Positions 47,941 to 58,535 of a DNA stretch of 64,000 bases are shown one piece after another (within the stretch, counting starts at the first letter, position 1; the number at the start of each line of letters is the position of its first letter). The notes under the pieces are model-generated. The model saw nothing but the letters and a program-made list of their open reading frames with translations, was not told the origin of the DNA and ran no database searches. Made by a program: the position numbers and the translations under genes. The stretch comes from Ipomoea triloba (taxonomy: Eukaryota > Streptophyta > Magnoliopsida > Solanales > Convolvulaceae), in assembly GCF_003576645.1 (NCBI RefSeq), contig NC_044925.1, positions 22,256,508 to 22,320,507 on the forward strand, read 5' to 3'.

Positions 47941-48330
47941 GATCCCCAACTTCTTCAATTGAGTTGCAATCTCCCTGACTTGCATGATGTGTTTGCGTGT
48001 GCCCTTAACAGTGGAAAGACGCAGATTGATAAACTTCATTATGAGAGTCCTAGCCAAAGATTTCTTAGAATCAACGAATTGATCATCAATGGCTTTGAGC
48101 AAAGGCTTAGCTTTCTCAATGTCCTCAACGGTACCACGTATTCCTTTAGGAAGTTTTGACTTAATGAAGTACACGCCCATGCGATTGGATCTCTCTCATC
48201 GCTCTTTTTGTGCCGCAATGCTTGCCGCAGTAACTGCGAGGGGCTCATCATTGAGAACAACATAATTCGCCCCTAACAATCCTAAATGTAGGAGAATAGC
48301 ATCTTTCCACTCTTTGTGATTATCATCGTC
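47842..48330 (-). pseudogene. Copia gag (UBN2-type) fragment, right arm
   Basis: Minus-strand copy of the same gag fragment with a longer open stretch: 48180-47842 reads through IKSKLPKGIRGTVEDIEKAK and HIMQVREIATQLKKLG to HHKRIW. It keeps the IKSKLPKG segment, which is shortened in the left arm. Upstream of 48180 the frame is broken. Confidence 0.65.
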
Positions 48331-48774
48331 AAGCATAGAGACATCAATTGATTGATTAATTAAATAATTATTGGATTTAATTATTGTTTATGTTCTTTTG
48401 AAATATAGGTTCTTCTCCTTCTGAGGAAAATGTAACTATGACAAACAAAAAACATAGTAAAACAAAAAATCTAATATGTTGTTGAAAAATTATATAGCAA
48501 AAGTACTTTTATTTGGTGAAATCAAACACTAATTTCACTCACTAATATTTATTTAGTTCATCATTCACGGCACTTACACCACACATTCATGCCACTTTAG
48601 TAGCACACACTCTTAGATATAAATATAGTCTAATATGAACTAAATGAAAACTTAATTATAAAAACTTAACCTACTAGTAACAGAAATAATATTAGAGATC
48701 GAAATACCTGCCATAGTTACTACTTGCTCTCTTCAATATTCTTTCTTGAACTCAAACAATACACATGCATTATG

Positions 48775-49404
48775 ATCAGGCCAGGGTTGGACACAATCAG
48801 CAAAAAGGTTTCCTTTCTTGAGGATCACCATGGCGACTTAGTCATCTGATATGTTCAAAAGATGTTCTCTCTCAATCTGGAGAGTGAGTTTAGCTTCATT
48901 ATGTTCTGCAAGTCTGATTTCAAGAGATGCTATTTCTTTATTCAAATGGTTTTGTTTATTCATAATTTCAGAATGCGTAGTTGCTATGTAATACTTGAGA
49001 TTGAATTCTGTCAAATCTATATATTTAAAGAAATTTTGCACAGTTGTTGCACATTTATTGCATGTATAAGCCAAATCCTTAGTGTAACATATGATTACAC
49101 AGAATAATTAAGATTAAAATAGCAATTCTACAATAACTCAAGGACAAAAAATCATGTTATTTACCTAAAAAATTATTGCACTTATGTAACATGACCGGCT
49201 TGAAGGGCCTTGCTTTCTCCATGACAGGTGAAGAGCAAGCTGCATATTTCTTAAATCTTTTCTTTATCATTCGCTTTGATCGTTTCCTGTGTTACACATA
49301 ACAAAATTCAAGTCTCCAAATTCTCACTGCTTCTATAGTTATTATGAAATCCATTGAAGTATCACTAACCTTCTGGGGTGTGTGACACAGTCTAGAAGAG
49401 TTAC
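48775..49404 (-). pseudogene. R-type module R4 with a possible spliced reading
   Basis: Three minus-strand segments look like exons. 49404-49370 is bounded by GTAG| and |GTTAGT. 49286-49165 is bounded by ACACAG| and |GTAAAT. The third is about 49090-48838. The first two join in frame to VTLLDCVTHPRRKRSKRMIK, continuing with FKKYAACSSPVMEKARPF and ending CNNFL, a strongly basic stretch. The third reads LAYTCNKCATTVQNF, then a helical region with NKEIASLEIRLAEHNEAKLT. The obvious acceptor of the third segment is out of phase with the second, so the gene is either broken or differently spliced. No family recognised. Confidence 0.4.
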
Positions 49405-49409
49405 CTACA

Positions 49410-50262
49410 CAAATTAAAGGAATATAATGAAAAGTATTTATTAATGGCCTTCCTCTTGTATCAGTAATGACAACAAAGATCTCAGTAAATGTGAAATCTA
49501 GACCATCGGTTTCTTAAAAGAATCTTGCATTGCATGAGCTAGCCTAGGGCTCTAATTTGTTGCAAGTAGATGCTTGGTTTGTGTATGATTTGGATCCAAT
49601 TATACTTGAGATAGTTTGGAACTTTATGAATATCATGAGAATGAGAATGTGGACACACCTAAGTCAGAATGGTCGGCTTGGTTCTAATCCCTCTCTCATT
49701 TAATTTGATTTAATTGTTCATATGACATATTCTTTCCAACTCTATCCTATTTGACACCTACTCGATACTCGTAGAAGTAAATATCTCATGTGAGGGTACC
49801 ACTCGCATAACTCGCTCACTATACTCATCTTTCAAGAAGGAACACTTAGGAAAACTAAAAGAACGACCTGAGTGAATGAGGGACACATACATGTCTAAGT
49901 ACAATAGTTAGGGGCTACAAGAGGTCGATTAATAACCCTAGCTATTACCAAGCACTGTAATTATTAGTTAAGAACATATATATCATGAGAAATGAGGTAA
50001 CATTCTTGATACGAAACAAGATTTGAGGAAATAATAGAGAAATAGTCACATGCATGAAGTTTAAGAGACATGGAGTTTGGTGGCTACTTTTTATGGAAAA
50101 TTTGAATTAGCTTTAAATGTTATTAGTTTTTTCAATTCTCATTATGTTTATTTTATAGTTCCCATGCATGTTTATTATTGAAAGTCTTTGAGTTTGAGTT
50201 ATATTGTTTGTATTCTTTTGGTTTCTCTTGTCCTACATCAATTTTACCATCCTACATCAATT
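49410..50262. other. Intergenic stretch, nothing recognised
   Basis: No reading frame with protein-like composition, no repeat partner in the window and no terminal repeats seen. Confidence 0.4.
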
Positions 50263-50264
50263 GT

Positions 50265-50460
50265 CTGTAAAGACAGCCCAGGTGGTAAGAGTGCTCTACT
50301 TACAATCGAGAGGTCGGAGGTTCGATCCTCAAACCCTTGGGTTTGAGCCGGTCAGCTATGAGTAACCTAGGCTGGTTTACCTTCTTGTGGTCCTTTGCCG
50401 GCTAGGGTCACAGGGCGAGGATTTGAACTCATGACCTACTTTAATACAAGTTGTTCTTAC
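50265..50460 (+). mobile_element. tRNA-derived SINE, Au-like
   Basis: 'gcccaggtggtaagagtgct' (A box) and 'ggaggttcgatcctc' (B box) are spaced as in a tRNA gene, but the 5' stem is not paired and the body continues without tRNA folding into 'gggtcacagggcgaggatttg'. It resembles plant Au-type SINEs from memory of the family. Boundaries are approximate and no target duplication was found. Confidence 0.55.
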
Positions 50461-51077
50461 CATTACAATAAAAGCTTATATCTAATTATGAATATACAAT
50501 TTTATTTCTTTTTTTTTTAAACATAATTTTATTTCTATATACTTGTATACTAGCTAATGTTACATTTTAAATAATGCATGTCAACAATAGGATGTTGGAT
50601 TAACCTTTTTATACTTCTATCCAATAGAATCTTTTATCACTTATTGGGGGTGTCACCACTTGACCTACAAAACAAACTACAACGATATGTTTGGGCTAAG
50701 CAAAATGATCAAGCCCTCTAAAATGATAAACAAGTGAGTTTTACACTTTGTGAGCCCTCATGGCACTCTAGTATAAGTTTGGTTAGTTGAGGTCAATCTC
50801 ACCTATAGGCTTTTAAATCCCAAATAAACTAACCACCACCCTCATGTTGTAAGTAGAGGAAAACTCAAGTTTTGGAGCTAATTTTTTATCGTGGTCGACT
50901 TCCTCATTGCAAATTAGTCATCACTCTACAAGCATGTTGACATAGCACGAAGGAACCCTATAAGCTCTCATGAAGTTGAACCAATCAATAAGTCACCTCA
51001 AAGCTTGGGTAGTGACCTTATAAGCCCCAATAAGTCAAAGAATGGGAAAGAGGAAGAACAAAATTAAACACCACAAC

Positions 51078-51170
51078 CAAAGACTTTGTGGTCTAGTGGC
51101 ACTTGGTTGCACCCCTATATGGGAGAGGTGGATTCGAGCTTCAGTGGACGCACAGGCAATAGTACTAAAA
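51078..51170 (+). mobile_element. Short tRNA-derived SINE with 18-bp target duplication
   Basis: 'aagactttgtggtctagtgg' head and 'ggtggattcgagc' B box, as in the 34517 family, with a truncated body. Flanks are AAAATTAAACACCACAAC (51060-51077) and AAAATTAAATCCCACAAC (51171-51188), 16 of 18 identical. Confidence 0.75.
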
Positions 51171-52296
51171 AAAATTAAATCCCACAACATTTTACTAACA
51201 GAACCATTAATTGAACTAAAGCAAACTACCACTCGACCTTGAGTTGTTGGCGCATCTTCAGTAGGTACTATTATCCTAGTAAATGACAGTGTAAAACGAT
51301 GAAAATCATTATTAAAAAAAAAAAAAAAACAAAGGGAACGAACCTAAAAATTGTAGGAAAATTTTGACACAGATTTGGTGGTTAAAAATTTGACAAATTA
51401 GGTGGTCAAATTTTTTTTGGCAGTCTGAAATCGTTTATTTTTAAATTTTTATTACCAGTTTGGCGATTCACGATGCATAGTTTTCACCGATCTATTTTAG
51501 TGGTCAATAATACAAATTGGCATTTTTTAAAATCCCCAAAGTAATATATTAGAAAGTTAGTCAAAACCTAATTCCCAAAGGCATGCAAATGCTAGATTTC
51601 TAAAGTACGTAATTAGAAAGTTAGTCAAAACTTAATTTCCAACAACAAATGCTAGATTTCCATCCACTCTTTTGTGGTAAAAATTTAAATTAAAAAAAAA
51701 AAACCAACTTTTTTCAGCAATAATGACAAGGCATAACATTTTGACATTTTTTAATACACCAGTAAGCCAAAAATAAGTCCTCATTATTAATGAGACGATG
51801 AATATAATGTTATGGTCTATAGTAATTGATTAGCAATTACATACTGGTGAGACTATAAAATTTTTTGGTAAGTAATTTGTGATTACATATTTACATAAAC
51901 TTGTATAAAAAACGTAATCTCCATCACGTGCAACATATAATATGTTTAGCAAAAGTTTAATATATTTTTATAGAGTTATAGAAAAGTGTTATATCTTCCC
52001 ATCTCACACAAATATGATTTGTCTCAACCGTTCAATAGTCCAACGCAAACTCAATTGGAGTGATTGAAACATCTAAATGATCTAATATCTATTATTAAAT
52101 ATATAATAAAAATCAATAATATTGATGGGAGGAACTCATACATGCTTGCTTCGACAAATGATGAAACACAAACCTCTAGTGATGAAGGTTAAGTAATATA
52201 TATTTTCATGATTTTTTTTAGCGTATGATAATAGTCTAACTGCTATATAATTTTTAGTGGTTAAGCACACTGTACCCTAACCTGACCTTACAAGTT

Positions 52297-52338
52297 TGAG
52301 TAAGTAGCTACTGGTAGTAAGCAGTAGCTACTTACTCA
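52297..52338. repeat. Perfect 17-bp inverted repeat
   Basis: TGAGTAAGTAGCTACTG (52297-52313) and its exact complement (52322-52338) are separated by 8 bp. Isolated; no neighbouring gene explains it. Confidence 0.9.
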
Positions 52339-52556
52339 CATTATTACATTATCCTTCATCTCTTAAGTAGTTTAATTTTTCATTAACATTATTGTTAAAT
52401 CTAGCAATTAAGTTATAATTAATTGCAATTAAAATTATGTTAATGTAATTGATGACTTATACGTCGACCTTTTTTTTTTTATTGTACATTCACAAATATC
52501 TTTTAACATTTTCTTCTTAGTTTTAATTTGCCTACACCATTTCAATACTTGTGAGG

Positions 52557-52607
<51 letters not shown>
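52557..52607. repeat. ATT microsatellite
   Basis: About 17 perfect trinucleotide repeats. Confidence 0.97.
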
Positions 52608-53046
52608 TACCTCTCTATGGATTTTGTTGAATTTTATTTTCTAATTGTATTTTTTAAGTGTATAATTTTTTTTATTAGTGTTGGTATATATAAGACTTTT
52701 AGCCCAAATAATATTGTAATGGTTAAAACTAAATTTAATATTTTTTCTTTTTATTTTTGAGTTTCAAAAAAATAAGTAATTTATTATTCAACTACATATA
52801 ATTATATATTTGATATTGTTAATTGTTGAATGTTGAATATGATTGATAAAATAAAATAAATAGATATAAAATTAAACAAATTGACAATTTAAGTAATTAC
52901 CAATTGTATGTGAAACTATTTTAATTTTTATTTATTTATTTTAGTAATGTAATTATACAATTACTTTTTAACATTGAACATTTATTTAGTTGCACAACAT
53001 GCTTCATTTAACTATGTATATTATAGAAATTTTAATAAGAAGGGTA

Positions 53047-53186
53047 ACACTCGTATGAAACCGTCTCACATGTCCCAATCTGTTAGATGTGTCGGATTTT
53101 TTTTTATTAATGTGTCGGATCTTTGATCTCATTAATCAAAGATCCAACTTGTCTCACAGATTTGAGAGACGGTCTCACACAAGTTT
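53047..53186. mobile_element. Small palindromic MITE
   Basis: Ends 'acactcgtatgaaaccgtctc' and 'gagacggtctcacacaagtt' are imperfect inverted repeats flanked by TA (53045-53046 and 53187-53188). The inside contains a second dyad, 'ggatctttgatct..attaatcaaagatcc'. The TA flanks suggest a Tc1/mariner-type MITE. Confidence 0.55.
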
Positions 53187-53523
53187 TAGTCTATGATGAT
53201 TAAAATGGTTGGATAATATCATCCTCTTTTTTAAAAAAAAAATTAAATTATTTAAAATATGATATTAAATTTCATACATTCTGTTACAATTCAACAAAGC
53301 TCCCCACTTAATAGCTTTTAAATGCCAAGTTGGTTAGTCTCCTAATAATCATAAAGTAGAGAGACACGTATCTTATTTGTATAATCTAATAGGCCGGGAT
53401 TAACTACAATTCTACAAACATAATACAAAGTCCGAACCCAAATCTATTTGATCAAAGATCACTTCAACACAAAGAATCTCCTGGCAGCCGCCGTCGAGAT
53501 CAACCACCCTTTCCGCCACCGAT

Positions 53524-55977
53524 ATGGACTGTGGCAAGATCCTCCGGGTTGCAGACTACGCCCATTATCTTGTATATACCCTTTTGTTCTTTGGTGCATT
53601 CTACATTCTCATCATCTCAACTAACCCTAATAACCAGTCCATGAAACCCCTCTCTCTCTTCCAAAGGCAAAACCCTCCATGCCAACCTTCACCACCGCCC
53701 ACCACGGTAAGCCCACATTGCCTTTCTCGACTTTTATCTCTCAATTGTTTGCAAATAAATTGTTTTCGTAGTGGCTTTTTTGTTTTGAAATAATGGATGA
53801 GAACTTGTTGCTCATAAAAGGTAAAATTCTTCACCTCAAACCATTCATTCTGGTATGACAGAATTGTAGATGTGTAAATCACAATGACTCAATAGTCAAA
53901 CTACACATTCTGGTATGGCAGAATTGTAGATGTGTAAATCACAATGACTCAATAGTCCATTAGGTAGGAGGACTCTTGTTAGATGCTACAAGGAGCACCC
54001 CACAAAAGGGTTAAACTCCGACACTGTAATTGTCATGACTGAATGACCATCCATAACCAATTGAGTTACTTGTGCGGACAACATTTATTCTGATTTATTT
54101 TTTGTTGTTTCATCTTCCTGGCCTTTATATCGAGTTTAGTGAAGAATATAATGATGGAGTTTTGATATTTTGATATATACTTATAGGGAAAGAAGAATAC
54201 ACTGAAGATCTATAGAGATAAGCTTGAGGAGGCGTTAGCCGGAGCGTCGACGGAGAATAAGACGGTGATAATCGCGGTGGTGAATAAAGCGTACGTGGAC
54301 GGCGACAAGTCGATGTTGGATCTCTTCTTGGACGGGTTCTGGGTAGGGGAAGGTACAAGGTCGTTAGTCAAACACTTGCTGATCGTCGCCGTCGACCAAA
54401 CGTCGTACGAGCGTTGCACGTTTTTCGGGCTTCATTGCTACAAGCTCGGAACGGACGGCGTGGATTTCGTGGGAGAGAAGGTGTATATGTCGCCGGACTT
54501 CATAAAGATGATGTGGAGAAGAACTCAATTCTTGGGTGACGTTCTTAAACTCGGTTACTCCTTTATATTTACGGTATGTTTTGTTTTGTTATTACTTGTA
54601 GAATATATATATATTTTTTCTTTGCTTCGTATTTGGAATTGATAATTATGAGAATTAATTCACCAATACATTCTTAATTGTTTGATGAAAAAACATAGTG
54701 TGAGTGTGAATGTGTGATGGGTTAAGATACTCGAATGTGTGCTTGAATCAAGTGATTGGATTCAAGTTACTAGCTTATTTGTAGAATATTTCTAGTTCTT
54801 GTTGGGCATAAGGAAGTTGATAGGAGTGTGACTTGGACGGTTATGGAAAAATGTTACATGACGTACTTTTGAGTTTGTTTTCCAATGATGGAGAGCTTTG
54901 ATGATGGGAGTTACCTTTCTAAATTTATGTGGCATAATTATGAGAATTTATGGTTTTAATTTTTTCTTCCAAAAAGGTTGAATCTCAACCCAAGGGTTTC
55001 TAGGTCCGGCCCGACAGAACATCTAGGAATATGTAAATCATTGTAACTCCTCTGAATATAAAAGTAGGTTATTCTTACACTGCCGCTTATTATTAACATG
55101 CTAGGGAATTCAAGGTTTAATTTTTCAAGTTTGAAAAGATAGTAAAAGTATTTGTATTTTTCTCACTTTTTACTTGTTATTCTTAGTTCTTGTTTTTGTC
55201 CGATCGGAATACTATTCGAATAGTTGTGTTTGTTGAGCATAAAGAAGCATAAATAATATATAAACATAAATGCGCAATCCAGCTATCAACTTAGACTTTT
55301 AGTTAAGATGAAGCACATGCTCCAATTTGGTATCAGAACATAAATGTGCAATCCAAACTATCAGCTTAGCCTTTTAGTGCATTATACTAAATAAGAATAT
55401 AATGAATGATAGTACACGTGGATGGTCTCACAAAAAACTAACCATATTCCATTGTATTTGAGTGCAGGATAGTGATGTTTTATGGCTAAGAAATCCATTC
55501 CTCAGACTAAGCGACCTAAACGAAACCCTAGACCTCCAGATCAGTACAGATATGTTCAACGGTAATGAGCGGTCGGAATCAAACCCGATCAACACCGGCT
55601 TCTACATGGTCCGATCCAACAAAAGAACCATGGCGTTGTTCAATTCCTGGTACGCAATGAAAAACTCGTCGAATGGAAAGAAAGAGCAGGACGTGTTGAA
55701 CCAGTTAATTAGCCAAGGCGTGCTCTTAGAGCTAGGGCTGAAAGTGAAATTCTTGAACACTCAATTCTTCAGCGGATTTTGTCAGGTTAGCCGGGACGTT
55801 AAGTCGGTGGTGACGGTGCATGCCAACTGTTGCCGGACTATAACCGCCAAGCTAGCTGATTTGACGGCGGTCATTCACGACTGGCACAGGTTTAAAAGCT
55901 TCTCCGGTGATGCGAACCAGACGGCGGCATTTCGTTGGTCGCCGCACGATCACTGCGCGGATTCATGGAAGCATTGA
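53524..55977 (+). CDS. GT77-family glycosyltransferase, At4g15970-like (3 exons)
   Basis: Nucleotide-diphospho-sugar transferase of the plant GT77 family (PF03407), expected to transfer a sugar in the Golgi lumen; donor and acceptor unknown. Exons are 53524-53706, 54187-54573 and 55468-55977, with GTAAGC and GTATGT donors and TAG and CAG acceptors, all phase 0. They give 359 residues, the usual size. Residues about 13-32 (YAHYLVYTLLFFGAFYILII) form a type II membrane anchor, followed by a short Pro-rich stem. The catalytic domain has DLFLDGFWVGEGT, KMMWRRTQFLGDVLKLGY, the DxD motif DSD at 191-193 in DSDVLWLRNPF, INTGFYMVRSN, EQDVLNQL and DWHRFK. The stop is TGA at 55975. The gene is complete and undamaged. 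Intron 1 holds a 52-bp tandem duplication (53846-53959), and repeat-like sequence lies in both introns. Confidence 0.9.
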
Positions 55978-56690
55978 TACTATCAATGCCTGAAGAGATA
56001 TGTGTGTACATATATAGTTAGAAATGTTTTGGTAGTTTGATTTTTTGATCTAAAGATTAAAAGGAGAAAATAAAAAATTTTAGGATCTCTCTTTAATTGA
56101 ATATGTAGTTTTTACTCTGTTAAGACCATCACTTGAAGTGTTAATTCCACGCTTTGGTGTCAATTCTAAATTTAGTCTTAGATTATCGTTTTTTTTTTCA
56201 TTTAACATTCTCTATTATTTTTGGACACTTTTAGTCCTTTTCATGACTTTTTCTATTTTTAATAAGGACATTGTTGTCTTTTCATTTTTTTTTTGTTATT
56301 TTTCCGATTTCAACTGGTTTAATTGGTTTAGTCGTAAATGGGAAAAATAATAGTTTGAGACTAAATTTGGAATTGCTACCAAAGACAAGGGATTAGGGGA
56401 TCACAATTCTACGCCTATGGGTTCCCTGCATCCCCACCCCCTACGAGTTTTAAAATACCCGCACAATTTGAGTAATGGATGGGTGCGGGGATGGGAGAAT
56501 TTTTTATATATACCCGCTCAGGTAATTATTTCTATTTACTATCAAACAAAGTGACTCCTTCTACTTAAACTCATTATCATTACTAAATATTTGATTCTCA
56601 TTACCATTTCAATTCCAATATTTGAACCAAACACAGTAACACACCCTAAATATATGTTGTTATAGTAAATCTTTTTAAACATTATTATAA
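55978..56690. other. 3' flank of the GT77 gene
   Basis: AT-rich, with the likely 3' UTR in the first 100-200 bp. No other gene seen. Confidence 0.5.
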
Positions 56691-56699
56691 AAAAATCTT

Positions 56700-57327
56700 G
56701 GGAAAATGGTCAAATACACCCTCGAACTTTTGCTAAGAAGTCAATTAGGCCCTTAAACTTTTGAAAGTTGCAATTAGATCCATAAACTTGTTATTTTGAA
56801 GCAATTAAACCCACTGACCTGTTGGTGACCTTTGATTGCAGGTCAATTAGGTTTCCGGCAACCCTCCGGAGAACTCCGGCCAAAATTAACCACCGGTGAC
56901 CGTAAAATCGCCGTCGGCGTGTTCTGCCAGGAAAGAAGACCTCCGGTCGATGGAGAAGCCATCTCCAGTTCCGTCGACTGGAGATGGCGACCATCTCCCA
57001 TGGTCAACCGGAGATGGCGACCTTGGTCGCCACCTTCTGTTGAAGGAGATTGCGACCAAACTGGTCGCAATCTCCATCGACCGGAGGTCTTCTTCCGTGG
57101 CAAAACGCGCCGACGGCGATTTTACGGTCGCCGGTGGCTAATTTTGGCCGGAAGTTCGCCGGAGGGTTGCCGGAAACCTAATTGACCTACAATCAAAGGT
57201 CACCAACAAGTCAGTGGGTTTAATTGCTTCAAAATAACAAGTTTGTGGATCTAATTGTAATTTCAAAAGTTCAAGGACCTAATTGACTTCTTAGCAAAAA
57301 TTTGAGGGTGTATTTGACCCTTTTCCC
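56700..57327. mobile_element. Mutator-like foldback MITE with GC-rich core and 9-bp target duplication
   Basis: Left end 'gggaaaatggtcaaatacac' and right end 'tatttgacccttttccc' are inverted copies. The similarity continues inward for about 190 bp on each side. The core (about 56860-57160) is GC-rich and itself folds, with 'gattgcgaccaaactggtcgcaatc' near 57048. Flanks are perfect AAAAATCTT (56691-56699 and 57328-57336). Open frames on both strands come from the symmetry and lack protein motifs. The 9-bp duplication points to the Mutator superfamily. Confidence 0.85.
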
Positions 57328-57336
57328 AAAAATCTT

Positions 57337-58368
57337 TGCATGATAGAAAAAAGGAAAAGCTTCAACTTCTGAATGTGGAAAGAAAGCAAAGGAGAATGAA
57401 CTATTAGAGAAGCAGTATACTCCAATGAAGGAATTTTATGACGAATGTTAGAATAGTCTCTGAACTTTGACAACAAAGAATGGAACAATGCTTTAAATTC
57501 TATTACCAATAATATTTGTGAGGAAAAGAACCAGCATATGGATGCACTTGAGGTGAAAGGTTTTTAATTTTAGCTCAATCATACGATAATATCCTTAACT
57601 ACATTGATTAGAGGAGAAAAAAAATAATATTAAGGGATGTTTGGTTCGAACATAGGAATCGGAATGAAAATTAAATATTTAGTAATTGGAATGAGTTTTG
57701 ATAAAAGTATTTTGTATATTTGGTAATATGCTGAAATTGAAATAAATATCAATGTTATTGTATGGTTATGTATAACTTTATTGACGGTAAGAACTTTATC
57801 AAAGTATATTTGAAAAGAATAAGAAGTAAAAGTTGTTTCATGATTCTGAGTACAATATTGAGCATGTCCCCTGCTTGCTACAAAGTCTACTATTTGCATT
57901 GCATACGTGTGCATTTGCATTGTCGTATGTGTGCACCTCGGTCGTGTCTTAGTGTGGGCTCTTTATTTTCATGTGATGTGTGTATGCATTATAAACTTGG
58001 CGTGTGTGTGCACTATAATACATATGCGTGTGAATTTCTTATAGTGATACATGATGTGTATGTGTACATTTCAATGGGAAAGTGTGCGTAGTGCAATTTT
58101 AGAGTTAGCAATTTCATGGTCTTGACAAAAAGACAAAATTCTATCTCTAATGTTTGTGTTGTGGATATTGATTAATTGGGCAAACTAAATTAACCGACTT
58201 GTCTACAGAAGACAAAATTCTCTCACCCCAGAACCTCCACACTTTGGCCTGAAAGAATAAATGGTAAATCACAATAACTACTCAGTGCAGTGCGTGACAC
58301 CCCACCATATTGAGTGTAACTCCTATACTGAAACTGTCCGAGCTCAATCATATATTCTTACCCATAAT
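57337..58368. other. Intergenic stretch before the Copia element
   Basis: AT-rich, with a TG-rich part at 57890-58090. The stretch 58200-58340 resembles sequence in GT77 intron 1 ('taaatcacaat.actca', 'cacccca...gtgtaactcc'), suggesting remnants of a common repeat. No gene seen. Confidence 0.4.
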
Positions 58369-58373
58369 CTACC

Positions 58374-58507
58374 TATTAGGACTCCACACACATTTGAGTT
58401 AGACTACAATTCTCTTTCCTAGTCTGTCTATGACTCTCTTGTATATATACCTGATTCGCTGTACAACTGTATTTAGTTTTGGAATTAATACAAACACAGT
58501 TCTCATC
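58374..58507 (+). repeat. 5' LTR of the Copia element (134 bp)
   Basis: Identical to 62609-62742 except for one base (C at 58436, T at 62671). It starts TATTAGGACTCC and ends TTCTCATC. CTACC lies just outside (58369-58373). A TATA-like 'gtatatatac' is at 58441. Confidence 0.95.
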
Positions 58508-58521
58508 TGGTATCAGTTAGC
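58508..58521 (+). other. Primer binding site
   Basis: TGGTATCAGTTAGC begins at the first base after the LTR. It matches the usual plant Copia site complementary to the 3' end of initiator tRNA-Met, with small differences after TGGTATCAG. Confidence 0.85.
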
Positions 58522-58535
58522 TAGGTTTCCTTCTC

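Larger units (their letters stand above)
46651..48742. repeat. Large inverted duplication containing a Copia gag fragment
   Basis: The left arm (46651 to about 47874) and right arm (about 47903-48742) are reverse complements around a spacer of about 28 bp. Matching landmarks include 'aatattgaagagagcaagta' at the outer ends and 'gtggtgcattttgcactca' at the inner ends. Both arms carry the same gag fragment: left, plus strand, about 47100-47880; right, minus strand, about 48330-47903. Recognisable gag phrases are TVEDIEKAKPLLKAIDDQF and HIMQVREIATQLKKLGIILP. Both copies contain stops and small indels. The left arm is about 380 bp longer through tandem repeats. Confidence 0.85.
51190..53040. other. 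AT-rich intergenic stretch
   Basis: No gene recognised. It contains a perfect hairpin (52297-52338) and an ATT microsatellite (52557-52607). Confidence 0.45.

Noticed and set aside
50265..50345. Functional tRNA gene
   Set aside because: A and B boxes are present but the acceptor stem and anticodon arm do not pair, and the sequence continues as a SINE body.
56791..57185. Several overlapping frames on both strands
   Set aside because: Products of the palindromic core of a foldback MITE; the same peptides appear on both strands.
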